NCBI RefSeq assembly: GCF_016735675.1
Contig: NZ_JAERSG010000004.1
Location: 124,001 to 188,000, forward strand
Direction of reading: 5' to 3'
Source: Nocardioides baculatus
Lineage (GTDB): Bacteria > Actinomycetota > Actinomycetes > Propionibacteriales > Nocardioidaceae
DNA: 64,000 nucleotides
Positions within the stretch are counted from its first letter, which is position 1. Each line of letters starts with the position of its first letter. Below are positions 16,204 through 26,691 of the stretch, piece after piece. Position numbers and translations under genes: made by a program. The notes under the pieces were generated by a model that was given only the letters and a program-made list of their open reading frames with translations, was not told where the DNA came from and did no database searches.

Positions 16204-17471
16204 AGCACGATCTCCCCGCGCGTGAAGCCCGCGCCGTCGCCGATGTCGTAGCCGCCCTCGAGCGAGGCGAGGGCGCGGTCGAAGCGCTCGGGCTCGTCGG
16301 TGAGCAACGTGAAGAGCGGCTCGCCCTCGGTGACCTCGTCGCCCGGGCGCGCGTGCCAGACCACGCCGGCACCCGCCTGGACCGGGTCCTCCTTGCGGGC
16401 GCGACCGGCACCGAGACGCCAGGCCGCGAGACCGACCGCCATCGCGTCGAGGCGGGTGAGCGTGCCGCTGGCCGGTGCGGCGACGACGTGCAACTCCTTC
16501 GCCTCCGGCAGCGCGGCGTCGGGGTCGCCGCCCTGCGCGCGGATCATCGCCTTCCAGGCGTCCATCGCCGAGCCGTCGGCGAGCTTGTCGGCCGGGTCGA
16601 CGTCGTCGCGTCCCGCGCCGGCGAGCATCTCGCGGGCCAGGGCGAGGGTCAGCTCGACCACGTCGGCGGGCCCGCCACCGGCGAGCACCTCGACGGACTC
16701 GGCGACCTCGATCGCGTTGCCGGCGGTGAGGCCGAGCGGGGTGGCCATGTCGGTGAGGAGAGCGACGGTGTGCACGCCGGCGTCGGTGCCGAGCGCGACC
16801 ATCGTCTCGGCGAGCTCGCGCGCAGTGGCGAGGTCCTTCATGAAGGCGCCGCTGCCGACCTTGACGTCCAGCACGAGCGCGCCGGTGCCCTCGGCGATCT
16901 TCTTGCTCATGATCGAGCTGGCGATCAGCGGGATCGCCTCGACCGTCCCGGTCACGTCGCGCAGGGCGTAGAGCTTCTTGTCGGCGGGCGCGAGGCCGTC
17001 GCCGGCGGCGCAGATGACCGCGCCGACGTCCTCTAGGATCGCGAACATCTCCTCGTTGCTGAGCGCCGCGCGCCAGCCCGGGACCGACTCGAGCTTGTCG
17101 AGGGTGCCGCCGGTGTGGCCGAGGCCGCGACCGGAGAGCTGGGGTACGGCGACGCCACAGGCCGCGACGAGCGGGGCGAGCGGGAGCGTGATCTTGTCGC
17201 CGACGCCACCGGTCGAGTGCTTGTCGGCGGTCGGCCGCGACAGGGTGGAGAAGTCCATCCGCTCGCCGGAGGCGATCATCGCGGCGGTCCAGCGGGCGAT
17301 CTCGGTGCGGTTCATCCCGTTGAGCAGGATCGCCATCGCGAGTGCGGACATCTGCTCGTCGGCGACCTCGCCGCGCGTGTAGGCGTCGATCACCCAGTCG
17401 ATCTGGCTGTCGGTGAGCTCGTGGTTGTCGCGCTTGGCGAGGATGACCTCGACGGCGTCGTGGGCGGCCAT
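16188..17471 (-). CDS. deoA: Thymidine phosphorylase
   Basis: Phosphorolysis of thymidine and deoxyuridine to the base plus 2-deoxyribose 1-phosphate, in the cytosol. At 427 residues it is the normal length. Signature segments are KHSTGGVGDK (phosphate loop), GRGLGHTGGTLDKLES, ALRDVTGTVEAIPLIASSIMSKK and VKVGSGAFMK. Its ATG overlaps the cdd stop by one base, so cdd and deoA form an operon that funnels deoxycytidine through deoxyuridine to uracil. The deoxyribose 1-phosphate then needs a phosphopentomutase, probably the mutase at 3.5 kb. Confidence 0.96.
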   Translation of the reverse strand: MAAHDAVEVILAKRDNHELTDSQIDWVIDAYTRGEVADEQMSALAMAILLNGMNRTEIARWTAAMIASGERMDFSTLSRPTADKHSTGGVGDKITLPLAPLVAACGVAVPQLSGRGLGHTGGTLDKLESVPGWRAALSNEEMFAILEDVGAVICAAGDGLAPADKKLYALRDVTGTVEAIPLIASSIMSKKIAEGTGALVLDVKVGSGAFMKDLATARELAETMVALGTDAGVHTVALLTDMATPLGLTAGNAIEVAESVEVLAGGGPADVVELTLALAREMLAGAGRDDVDPADKLADGSAMDAWKAMIRAQGGDPDAALPEAKELHVVAAPASGTLTRLDAMAVGLAAWRLGAGRARKEDPVQAGAGVVWHARPGDEVTEGEPLFTLLTDEPERFDRALASLEGGYDIGDGAGFTRGEIVLDRIS

Positions 17472-17899
17472 CAGCGGCCTCCGTCCTGGTCGGTTGCGGT
17501 CGAGGTGACGAGGCCGAGGTCGTCAGGCCCGAAGGCGTCGGGCAGCACCTCGGACATCGGCTTGACGCCCGCGATGGTCCAGACCAGCAGGTCGCGCCCG
17601 CCGTGCTCGAAGAGCAGCTGGCGGCACCTCCCGCACGGCATGATCACGTCGCTGTCGGCGTTCACGCAGACGAAGTGCGTCAGGCGGCCACCCCCGGTGG
17701 CGTGGAGCTGGGAGACCAGCCCGCACTCGGCGCAGAGCGTGACGCCGTACGCCGCGTTCTCGACGTTGCAGCCCACCACGGTGCGCCCGTCGTCGGTCCG
17801 CGCGGCGGCTCCGACGGGGTAGCGCGAGTAGGGCGCGTAGGCGCGTCCCATCACCTCGACGGCGGCCTGCTTGAGCTCATCCCAGTCCCTCTGTTCCAC
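17471..17899 (-). CDS. cdd: Cytidine deaminase
   Basis: Zinc hydrolase turning (deoxy)cytidine into (deoxy)uridine. About 142 residues, as in the small tetrameric class. Motifs seen: AYAPYSRYPVGAA, NVENAAYG, the zinc Cys and catalytic Glu in CAECGLV, and the remaining zinc ligands in MPCGRCRQ. The GTG at 17899 (VEQRDWDE) was chosen because CATAGT ends 6 bases before it and homologues begin there; an ATG at 17917 would add six residues. It is first in the cdd-deoA operon and divergent from the nucleoside-binding lipoprotein gene. Confidence 0.94.
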   Translation of the reverse strand: MEQRDWDELKQAAVEVMGRAYAPYSRYPVGAAARTDDGRTVVGCNVENAAYGVTLCAECGLVSQLHATGGGRLTHFVCVNADSDVIMPCGRCRQLLFEHGGRDLLVWTIAGVKPMSEVLPDAFGPDDLGLVTSTATDQDGGR

Positions 17900-17905
17900 G
17901 GCGCA

Positions 17906-17911
17906 ACTATG
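17906..17911 (-). promoter_or_regulatory. -10-like CATAGT of the cdd-deoA operon
   Basis: CATAGT ends 6 bases before the GTG at 17899. The same hexamer precedes the first sdhC gene at 36162. Confidence 0.5.
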
Positions 17912-18084
17912 TCGCATACGGCGAAGCGAGGGTCTTTGGCAGGTTTCGCCGAAAGATCGCCTGCAGGTTTTATGTCACAGACGTATTTCGGTGGTCAGTA
18001 TCTGCGTGACCTGTGGCACGTGGGGAGGCATCATGACGCCCGAACGCTGACCCCAACCCCGGGGTGCACGAATTTGGAGGCATT

Positions 18085-19203
18085 GTGCTGAAGACGAGGA
18101 AGGTCGTCTCGAGCGGCCTGGTTGCGCTGCTCGCGGCCGCGACGCTGGCTGCGTGCGGTGACGCACCCGAGGAAGACACCAACACCGGCGGGAGCGCCAG
18201 CGAGACCCCCGCTGCGAGCGACTTCCTGCCCTGCATCGTCTCCGACGCCGGCGGGTTCGACGACAAGTCGTTCAACCAGCTCGGCTTCGAGGGTGCCCAG
18301 CAGGCCGCCGACGAGCTGGGCGTCGAGCTCAAGTCCGTCGAGTCCAACAGCGAGAACGAGTTCGCCCCCAACCTGGAGAGCCTCGTCGGCGAGGGCTGCG
18401 ACGTCATCGTGACCGTCGGCTTCGCGCTGGCCTCGGCCACCAAGGAGTCCGCCAAGGCCAACCCCGACATCGAGTACGTCCTCATCGACGACTCGGCCGA
18501 CGGTGGCGACGACGGTGCGACCTTCGACGGCAAGGCCGACGTCGAGAACATCAAGCCGCTCCTCTACAACACCGCCCAGGCCGCGTTCCTGGCCGGCTAC
18601 GCCGCTGCCGACTACACCAAGACGGGCAAGGTCGGCACCTACGGCGGTCTCCCCTTCCCGACCGTGACGATCTTCATGGACGGCTTCAAGCAGGGCGCCG
18701 AGTACTACGCCAAGGAGAACAAGAAGGACGTCGAGGTCGTCGGTTGGGACGGCAAGGACGGCTCGTTCACCGGTGGCTTCGAGGCCAACGAGGCCGCGAC
18801 CAGCACGGCCAAGCAGATCCTGGACCAGGACGTCGACGTGATCCTTCCCGTCGGTGGCCCGATCTACCAGGGCGCCATCACGGCCATCGAGGACTCGGGC
18901 AAGGACATCGCGATGCTCGGCGTCGACGCTGACCTCTACGAGACCGACCCGTCCACGCAGCCCTACGTCATGACCTCGATCCTCAAGGGCATGAAGGTCT
19001 CGACCTACGAGGCCGTCCTGGCCGCGGGCAACGACGAGTTCGACTTCGCTCCCTACGTCGGCACGCTCGAGAACGACGGCGTCGGCATCGCCCCGTTCCA
19101 CGACTGGGAGAGCAAGGTCAGCCCCGACCTGCAGGGCAAGCTCGACGAGGTGAAGGCCGGCATCATCGACGGCTCGATCAAGGTCGAGTCCTACCTGGGC
19201 TGA
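18085..19203 (+). CDS. BMP-family nucleoside-binding lipoprotein of an ABC transporter
   Basis: Extracellular solute-binding lipoprotein of the basic membrane protein/PnrA family, which binds nucleosides. The GTG follows a GGAGG by 4 bases and gives a lipoprotein signal with lipobox LAAC (C24). The mature part shows the family features DAGGFDDKSFNQLGFEG, FALASATKESAKANP, GTYGGLPFPTVT and MTSILKGMKVS. A strong hairpin follows before the ATPase and permease genes, which would let the binding protein be made in excess. Context with cdd, deoA and add supports nucleosides as ligands. Confidence 0.93.
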   Translation: MLKTRKVVSSGLVALLAAATLAACGDAPEEDTNTGGSASETPAASDFLPCIVSDAGGFDDKSFNQLGFEGAQQAADELGVELKSVESNSENEFAPNLESLVGEGCDVIVTVGFALASATKESAKANPDIEYVLIDDSADGGDDGATFDGKADVENIKPLLYNTAQAAFLAGYAAADYTKTGKVGTYGGLPFPTVTIFMDGFKQGAEYYAKENKKDVEVVGWDGKDGSFTGGFEANEAATSTAKQILDQDVDVILPVGGPIYQGAITAIEDSGKDIAMLGVDADLYETDPSTQPYVMTSILKGMKVSTYEAVLAAGNDEFDFAPYVGTLENDGVGIAPFHDWESKVSPDLQGKLDEVKAGIIDGSIKVESYLG

Positions 19204-19245
19204 TCAGCCCCTGGTAGCAGCCAGGTTGCACCACTGCTCCATCGC

Positions 19246-19277
19246 GAGGGAGGCCGACGGTTCCGTCGGCCTCCCTC
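19246..19277 (+). terminator. Hairpin between the binding protein and the ABC genes
   Basis: Fifteen-base arms GAGGGAGGCCGACGG and its complement, separated by only TT. It probably ends the binding-protein message or lowers read-through into the transporter genes. Confidence 0.8.
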
Positions 19278-19381
19278 TGCTTGTGCCAGTCGACGGCCCC
19301 GATGTTTGGCACATCTGTGCCCAGACCTGCGGCTGTGCGGCGACTAGCCTTCCTCGCGGCCAAGCCGCACACCCCGACCCC

Positions 19382-19387
19382 TAGGAT
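19382..19387 (+). promoter_or_regulatory. -10 hexamer TAGGAT of the nucleoside ABC operon
   Basis: TAGGAT ends 8 bases before the ATG at 19396, giving the ATPase-permease genes a promoter of their own behind the hairpin. Confidence 0.5.
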
Positions 19388-19395
19388 GCGATGCC

Positions 19396-20915
19396 ATGAG
19401 ACTCGTCCTGCGAGGCATCACCAAGCGCTTCGGCAGCGTGGTGGCCAACGACTCGATCTCCCTCACCGTCGAGCCCGGCGAGATCCACTGCCTGCTCGGC
19501 GAGAACGGTGCCGGCAAGTCGACCCTGATGAACGTGCTCTACGGCCTCTACAAGGCCGACGAGGGCGAGATCGAGCTCGACGGCGTCGTCCAGCACTTCA
19601 CCGGTCCCGGTGACGCGATGGCCGCCGGCATCGGCATGGTCCACCAGCACTTCATGCTCATCCCCGTCTTCACCGTCGCCGAGAACGTCATGCTCGGCAA
19701 CGAGTCCACCGGCTTCGCCGGCACGCTCGACCTCGACGCGTCCCGCACCCGCGTCACCGAGATCTCCGATCGCTTCGGCTTCCACGTGAACCCGGACGCC
19801 CTCGTCGAGGACCTCCCGGTCGGCGTGCAGCAGCGGGTCGAGATCATCAAGGCGCTCTCACGCGACGCCGAGCTGCTCGTCTTCGACGAGCCGACCGCGG
19901 TCCTCACTCCCCAGGAGACCGACGAGCTGATGGACATCATGCGCCAGCTCAAGGAGGCCGGGAAGGCGATCGTCTTCATCACCCACAAGCTCCGCGAGGT
20001 CCGCGCCGTCGCCGACCGCATCACGGTCGTCCGCCTGGGCAAGGTGGTCGGCGAGGCGGATCCCAGGTCCAGCAACGCCGAGCTCGCCTCGATGATGGTC
20101 GGCCGCCCGGTCGAGCTGACCGTGCACAAGGACGAGCCCCAGCTCGGTGCCGACGCCCTGGTGGTCAAGGACCTCCGCGTCGTCGACCCCGCGGGTCACG
20201 CGCAGGTCGACGGGCTCAGCTTCACCATCCGCGCCGGCGAGGTCCTCGCCGTGGCCGGCGTGCAGGGCAACGGCCAGACCGAGCTCACCGAGGCCCTCCT
20301 CGGCCTCCAGGACGACGTCACCGGCTCGATCGTCCTCGACGGCACCGAGCTCGTGGGGAAGTCGACGCGCAGGATCCTCGACTCGGGGGTCGGATTCATC
20401 CCCGAGGACCGCCAGGTCGACGGCCTGGTGCCCGGCTTCACCATCGCCGAGAACCTCATGCTCAACCGCAGCTTCAAGTCGCCGTTCGTGAAGAACGGTG
20501 GCCTGCGCATCGGCGCCCTGCGCGAGTTCGCGCAGCAGAAGCTCCAGGAGTACGACGTCCGCGCCCGCGACATCGACTCGCTGGCCGCCAACCTCTCGGG
20601 CGGCAACCAGCAGAAGGTCGTCGTGGCCCGCGAGCTGTCCCGCGACCTGCGCCTGCTGGTCGCCGCACAGCCCACGCGCGGCGTCGACGTCGGCTCGATC
20701 GAGTTCATCCACAAGCAGATCGTCGCGACCCGCGACAGCGGCATCCCGGTGCTGGTCGTCTCCACCGAGCTCGACGAGGTGGTCGCCCTCGCCGATCGCA
20801 TCATGGTGCTCTACCGCGGCCAGGTCGTCGGCATCGTGCCGGCCGACACCCCGCGCGAGACCCTCGGACTGATGATGACCGGCGAACGCCCGAAGGACCT
20901 GAAGGACGTGGCCGT

Positions 20916-20919
<4 letters not shown>
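19396..20919 (+). CDS. Nucleoside ABC transporter ATPase (two fused ABC domains)
   Basis: A 507-residue double ATPase of the NupO/sugar-type class that powers nucleoside uptake. Domain 1 has an intact Walker A GENGAGKST (residues 35-43), VHQHFMLIP, a family-typical altered signature PVGVQQRVEI, and Walker B LLVFDEPTAVLTP. Domain 2 has a degenerate Walker A (GVQGNGQTEL, lacking the Lys) but a canonical LSGGNQQKVVVAREL signature and QPTRGVDVGS. This asymmetry is normal for the family. Its stop overlaps the first permease start by 4 bases. Confidence 0.94.
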
Positions 20920-22195
<1,276 letters not shown>

Positions 22196-22199
<4 letters not shown>

Positions 22200-23500
22200 G
22201 CACCGTGACCAACCCGACGCCCGCCGACCAGGGCGGGCTCGCGCCCGACCCGGCGGTCACGCCCACGAAGGCGGCCGGTGCCAAGAAGCTGCCGATCATC
22301 TTCGGCGTGATGGCGGCGCTGCTGGCGATCGTCCTCCTGCGCTCCGCCCACGAGGGCGACACGACGTTCCAGCTGTCCGCCGAGACCGACTTCGTGACGC
22401 TGCCCGACATCACCGTGCCCTCGATGCTGACGGCCTGGCTGATGGTGCTGGTGTGCGTCGCCGTCGCCGGTGAGTCCGTACGCCGCCTGCTGGCGCACGT
22501 GCGCCAGCCGGCGTGGCTGCCGATCGTCTTCGCCCTCGCGTGGATGACCGGCTTCCTGAGCTGGGCGGCCGCCGACGGCCGGATCCGCGTGGTCAGCCTC
22601 TTCGCCGGCGCGGTCGCACTCGCGATCCCGCTGGTCTTCGGCGCGCTGGGAGGCGTGCTCGGCGAGCGCGCGGGCGTGGTCAACATCGCCATCGAGGGCC
22701 AGCTGCTCTTCGGCGCCTTCGCCGCGGCGATCACCGCCTCGCTCACCGGCTCGTCGCTGGCCGGCCTGGTCGCCGCGATGGTGGCCGGTGCGCTCATCGC
22801 GCTGATCCTCGGCCTGTTCGCCATCACCTACTTCGTCGACCAGGTGATCGTCGGTGTCGTGCTCAACGTGCTGGTGGTCGGCCTGACGAACTTCCTGTTC
22901 CGCCAGGTCCTCACCCCCAACGCCGACACCCTCAACTCCCCCGAGCGGATGCGCGCGTTCCCGATCCCGGTGCTCGGCGACATCCCACTGATCGGCCCGA
23001 TCCTGTTCCGCCAGACCCCGCTCGTCTACCTGCTCTACATCGTGGTCGCGCTCGTCGCCTACGCGCTCTACCGCACGCGCTGGGGCCTCCGGGTCCGCGC
23101 CGTCGGCGAGCACCCCAAGGCGGCCGACACCGTCGGCATCAGGGTCAACCGCACGCGCTACCGCACGATCCTGCTGGCGGGTGCGATCGCCGGCCTCGGT
23201 GGCGCCTACTTCAGCCTGGTCTCGGTCGCGGGCTTCAACCGCGAGATGACGGGCGGTGCGGGCTACATCGCGCTCGCGGCGGTCATCTTCGGCAAGTGGG
23301 ACCCGATCCGGGCGACCCTCGCGGCGCTGCTGTTCGGCTTCGCCTCCAACCTGCAGGGCGTGCTGTCGGCCATCGGCTCCCCCGTGCCGAGCCAGTTCAT
23401 GCTGATGCTCCCCTACCTCGTCACCATCTTCGCGGTGGCGGGCCTGGTCGGCCGCTCCCGGCCCCCGGCCGCCGACGGGGTGCCCTACAAACAGCAGTAG
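22196..23500 (+). CDS. Nucleoside ABC transporter permease 2
   Basis: A 434-residue permease of the NupQ type, partner of the preceding gene. Signature region IPLVFGALGGVLGERAGVVN then IAIEGQLLFGAF, plus AVIFGKWDPIRATLAALLFG near the end. The N-terminal 30 residues are Pro/Ala-rich and probably cytoplasmic. The GTG overlaps the previous stop by 4 bases. A 12-bp-stem terminator begins 19 bases after its TAG, closing the operon. Confidence 0.93.
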
Positions 23501-23519
23501 CACCACGACGTACGCACAG

Positions 23520-23547
23520 AGGGCCCGGCGCAGCAGCGCCGGGCCCT
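23520..23547. terminator. Terminator after the nucleoside transporter operon
   Basis: Twelve perfect pairs (AGGGCCCGGCGC and complement) with an AGCA loop, between the convergent permease and peptidase genes. Confidence 0.85.
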
Positions 23548-23562
23548 GCTGCGTCCGCGGGC

Positions 23563-24228
23563 TCAGGCGAGCTGCTGCCAGGTCCCCTCGGAGACGACCT
23601 CGACCCGGCCGTCGACCACCACGATCGCGGTGTCGTCGTCGACGGCGTACGCCGGGAGCCCGAGGTCGGCGGCCCAGCGCTCGGCGTCGGCCAGGGTGTT
23701 CTCCGGCATCATCGGGTGGCCGACGTGCGGGTAGATCGAGAAGTCGACGACGCCCAGCGTCCGGTCGTCGGGCGCCTGCGTCCACGACACGAAGTCCGGG
23801 CCGATCCGCGGGGTCATGACCATGCTGCCCGCGCTGACGCCGACCCACACGGTGTCGAGCGCCGGCACGAGGTCGGCGAGGCCGGACTCGCGCATCCAGT
23901 GGGCGAGGTAGGTCGCGTCGCCGCCGTCGACGAGGAGCACGTCGGCCTCCCGCACCCAGGGCTCCCACCGCTCGCGGTCGATGGTCGACAGCGAGCTGAC
24001 CTCGAGCAGTCCGACGGAGGCCCAGCCCATCGCCGTCATCGCCTGCCCCCGGCCCGGGGTGCCGGCCACGAAGGCTCGCGCACCCTGGGGGCCGCACCCC
24101 TGGTGCCCCCACTGGGCGGTCGGCACGCAGAGCGCGTGGCACTCGGCGATCGGCTTGCCGAGCAGCTCGAGCAGGGCCGCCTCGATGCTCGGGTTGGTGA
24201 TGCCTCCTGAAGTGAGCAACAGCTTCAC
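23563..24228 (-). CDS. Peptidase E-like (S51) serine peptidase
   Basis: A 221-residue protein of the class I glutamine-amidotransferase-like fold, peptidase S51 (dipeptidase E) family, which typically cleaves Asp-X dipeptides or related molecules in the cytosol. Motifs are LLLTSGGITNP at the N-terminus, VDGGDATYL, and the nucleophile elbow GVSAGSM (S132), with a candidate His in YPHVGHP. I chose the GTG at 24228 because GAGGAGA lies just upstream and the family starts there; the frame continues upstream but overlaps the divergent kinase gene region. Convergent with the nucleoside transporter. Confidence 0.85.
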   Translation of the reverse strand: MKLLLTSGGITNPSIEAALLELLGKPIAECHALCVPTAQWGHQGCGPQGARAFVAGTPGRGQAMTAMGWASVGLLEVSSLSTIDRERWEPWVREADVLLVDGGDATYLAHWMRESGLADLVPALDTVWVGVSAGSMVMTPRIGPDFVSWTQAPDDRTLGVVDFSIYPHVGHPMMPENTLADAERWAADLGLPAYAVDDDTAIVVVDGRVEVVSEGTWQQLA

Positions 24229-24351
24229 GTCTTCTCCTCGGGTTGCGGTGACACCACCATGACGTACGAGGTGGGCACGGATCGACAGGACGGCGGTCCC
24301 GACGTGGTCTACTGGCCCGTCGTCACCGGAGAACACTCGGAGGTCCCTCTC

Positions 24352-25485
24352 GTGAGCTCGTCACTTGGCGCGGACGCCCTGGCGCAGGCCGAGGAGCGCT
24401 ACGCGTCGCTCTTCACCCACCACCCGCACGCGACGTACTCGGTCGACTGCCGCGGCTTCTACACCGACGCGAACCAGCGCGCGCTCGAGATGACCGGGCT
24501 GAGCCTGGAGGAGATGCGTCGTACGCACTTCGCCGACGTGATCCACCCTGACGACGTCCACCTGCTCCAAGCCGGCTTCGACCGCGCCCTCGCGGGCGTC
24601 CCCCAGGTCGTCGAGGCCCGGGTGCAACGGGTCGACGGAGGGATCGTCGACATCCGGTGCACAGCGATTCCGGTGCTCGTGGACGGCGAGGTGGTGGGCG
24701 TGCATGGCATCACCGAGGACACGACCGAGGAGCAGCGGGTGCTCCGCGACCTGCGGTCGGCGAACGCCGCGAAGACCCGGTTCCTCGCGACAGTGAGCCA
24801 TGAGGTGCGTACGCCGCTCGCAGCGCTCATCGGAGCATCCGACCTGCTCATGGAGACCGACCTGGGCGACGAGCCCGCCCACTATGCGCAGGTCGTGCAC
24901 CGCAACGCGGAGCGCCTGATGCGCCTGGCCCGGGACCTGCTGGACTTCTCCCAGCTGGAGGCCAGCCGGACCGTGCTCGAGCAGGGCCCTCTGCACGTGC
25001 GCGAGCTCGTCGAGGAGGTCGAGGCCTGGGCGGCACCGCTTGCCGAGGCGCGCGGCATCGAGCTCGTCGTCGAGGTCGACGCGAACGTCCCGACGACCGG
25101 GTGCGGAGACGGCCCGCGCATCGCCCAGGTGCTGCGGACCTTGGTGCACAACGCGATCAAGTTCACCGAGCACGGTCGGGTCGACGTGCGCGCGTCGTGC
25201 GCCGGCGCCGGCGACACCGCGACCACCTGGCTGTGCCTCGAGGTCGCCGACACCGGGATCGGCATCGACGACGAGCAGCTGCCGGTGCTCTTCGAGCCGT
25301 TCACCCAGGCCGACCCGCACGCGTCGGGCGATCGCCAGGGCAACGGGCTCGGCCTGGCCATCGCCAGCGAGCTCGCGGACCTGATGCACGGTCGGCTCGA
25401 GGTCGAGTCGACCATCGGCACAGGCAGCCGGTTCACCTTCGGCGTCCCCGTCGGGCTCGCGCCCGCCGAGGGGTCAGTCGGCTGA
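24352..25485 (+). CDS. Soluble PAS-domain histidine kinase (orphan)
   Basis: A 377-residue sensor kinase with no membrane segment. A PAS domain (ERYASLFTHHPHATYSVD to HGITEDTTEEQR) senses an unknown cytosolic signal. The dimerisation domain carries the phosphoacceptor H150 in ATVSHEVRTPL. The ATPase domain has N box HNAIKF, G1 DTGIGI, F box FEPFTQ and G2 GNGLGLAI, so it should be active. No response regulator gene lies in the window. The GTG was chosen because GGAGG lies 8 bases upstream; an in-frame ATG at 24259 would add 31 residues. It overlaps the opposing amidohydrolase 3' end by 12 bases. Confidence 0.9.
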   Translation: MSSSLGADALAQAEERYASLFTHHPHATYSVDCRGFYTDANQRALEMTGLSLEEMRRTHFADVIHPDDVHLLQAGFDRALAGVPQVVEARVQRVDGGIVDIRCTAIPVLVDGEVVGVHGITEDTTEEQRVLRDLRSANAAKTRFLATVSHEVRTPLAALIGASDLLMETDLGDEPAHYAQVVHRNAERLMRLARDLLDFSQLEASRTVLEQGPLHVRELVEEVEAWAAPLAEARGIELVVEVDANVPTTGCGDGPRIAQVLRTLVHNAIKFTEHGRVDVRASCAGAGDTATTWLCLEVADTGIGIDDEQLPVLFEPFTQADPHASGDRQGNGLGLAIASELADLMHGRLEVESTIGTGSRFTFGVPVGLAPAEGSVG

Positions 25486-26676
25486 CAGCGCGGTGACCGC
25501 GGCCTCGGCGAGCACCCGGGCGGCGATCGCCGTGGCGGCCTCATCGATGCGCAGGTTGCCCTGGTGGAGGTCGTACGTCGGTCCGCCTGGCGTGCGCGTG
25601 CCGAGGCGCGCCATCGCGCCGGGCACGGAGTCGAGGTACCAGCCGAAGTCCTCGCCACCGAGGCTCTGCAGGGTGGAGACGTGTCCGTGCGGACCGAGCA
25701 CGCGCTCGAGGGCGGTGCCGAGCAGCTCGGTCGAGACCACGTGGTTGACGACCGGCGGCACGCCGCGCTGGTAGGTCACCTCCGCGGTGACGCTGTAGGG
25801 CGCGACGATCGACGTGATGAGCTGGCGGATCAGGTGCTCCGCGTCGGCCCACGCGACCGCGTCGAGCATCCGGACGGTGCCGGCGACGACGCCGCCGTGC
25901 GGGATCACGTTGGGGGCCGAGCCGGCGCGCACCATCCCCCAGACGACGCTGACGCCCGCGCGCGGGTCGAGGCGGCGGCTCAGGATGGCGGGCAGCTCGG
26001 TGATCACCTTGCCGAGCGCGAAGGTGAGGTCCTCGGTCAGGTGCGGACGCGACGTGTGGCCGCCCTTGCCGATGAGGCGGACGGTCAGTGCGTCGGCGGC
26101 ACCGGTGAGCGGGCCCTCGCGCAGGCCGATGCGGCCGACGTCGAGGCTCGGGTCGCAGTGCAGGCCGAAGACGTGGGAGACGCCCTCCAGCGCACCGCTG
26201 GAGATGAGGTGGAGCGCGCCACCGGGCATGACCTCCTCGGCCGGCTGGAACAGCAGCCGCACCCGGCCCGGCAGCAGGCCGCGGGTGGCGACCTCGGCGA
26301 GCGCGAGGCCCGCGCCGACGAGGCCGGAGGTGTGGACGTCATGGCCGCACGCGTGCGCGACGCCCGGCACGGTGCTCTTCCACGGGTCGGAGACCAGGTC
26401 GTCGATCGGCAGCGCGTCGAGGTCGGCGCGCAGGGCGACCAGGTCGCCGCCGTGGCCGAGCTCGGCGAGCACTCCCCCGCCGTCGGGCCGCGTGATCGCC
26501 CAGCCGGCGCCCTCGAGGGCGGACACGACGAGGTCGGAGGTCCGGCTCTCGGCCCAGCTCAGCTCGGGGTGCGCGTGCAGGTCACGGCGCAAAGAAATGA
26601 GGTCGTCGGCGTGCTTGTCGACGACCTCCTGGATGACAGCTGTGGCAGGCGTGGGCTGGTTCACTGATGGGGGCAT
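25474..26676 (-). CDS. M20-family amidohydrolase (AmiA/AmiB, hippurate-hydrolase-like)
   Basis: A 400-residue metallopeptidase-fold amidohydrolase that cleaves N-acyl amino acids or similar amides; the substrate is unknown. Metal ligands and catalytic residues are visible in HACGHDVHTS, the Glu pair of FQPAEEVMPGG, LHCDPS and SLGGEDFGWYL. The dimerisation domain lies in the middle (KGGHTSRPH). A TAGACT hexamer ends 9 bases before the ATG. From memory, amidohydrolases of this family also sit beside pmmB and deoD in mycobacteria, which fits the conserved neighbourhood here. Confidence 0.9.
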   Translation of the reverse strand: MPPSVNQPTPATAVIQEVVDKHADDLISLRRDLHAHPELSWAESRTSDLVVSALEGAGWAITRPDGGGVLAELGHGGDLVALRADLDALPIDDLVSDPWKSTVPGVAHACGHDVHTSGLVGAGLALAEVATRGLLPGRVRLLFQPAEEVMPGGALHLISSGALEGVSHVFGLHCDPSLDVGRIGLREGPLTGAADALTVRLIGKGGHTSRPHLTEDLTFALGKVITELPAILSRRLDPRAGVSVVWGMVRAGSAPNVIPHGGVVAGTVRMLDAVAWADAEHLIRQLITSIVAPYSVTAEVTYQRGVPPVVNHVVSTELLGTALERVLGPHGHVSTLQSLGGEDFGWYLDSVPGAMARLGTRTPGGPTYDLHQGNLRIDEAATAIAARVLAEAAVTALSAD

Positions 26677-26685
26677 GACCGGCCC

Positions 26686-26691
26686 AGTCTA
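26686..26691 (-). promoter_or_regulatory. -10 hexamer TAGACT of the amidohydrolase gene
   Basis: TAGACT ends 9 bases before the ATG at 26676; the spacing is at the long end of the series. It overlaps the stop region of meaB. Confidence 0.45.

Noticed and set aside
17918..18084. A riboswitch or regulatory RNA upstream of the nucleoside-binding protein
   Set aside because: I see no known aptamer motif; only weak inverted repeats (GGCGAA with TTCGCC), too little to call.
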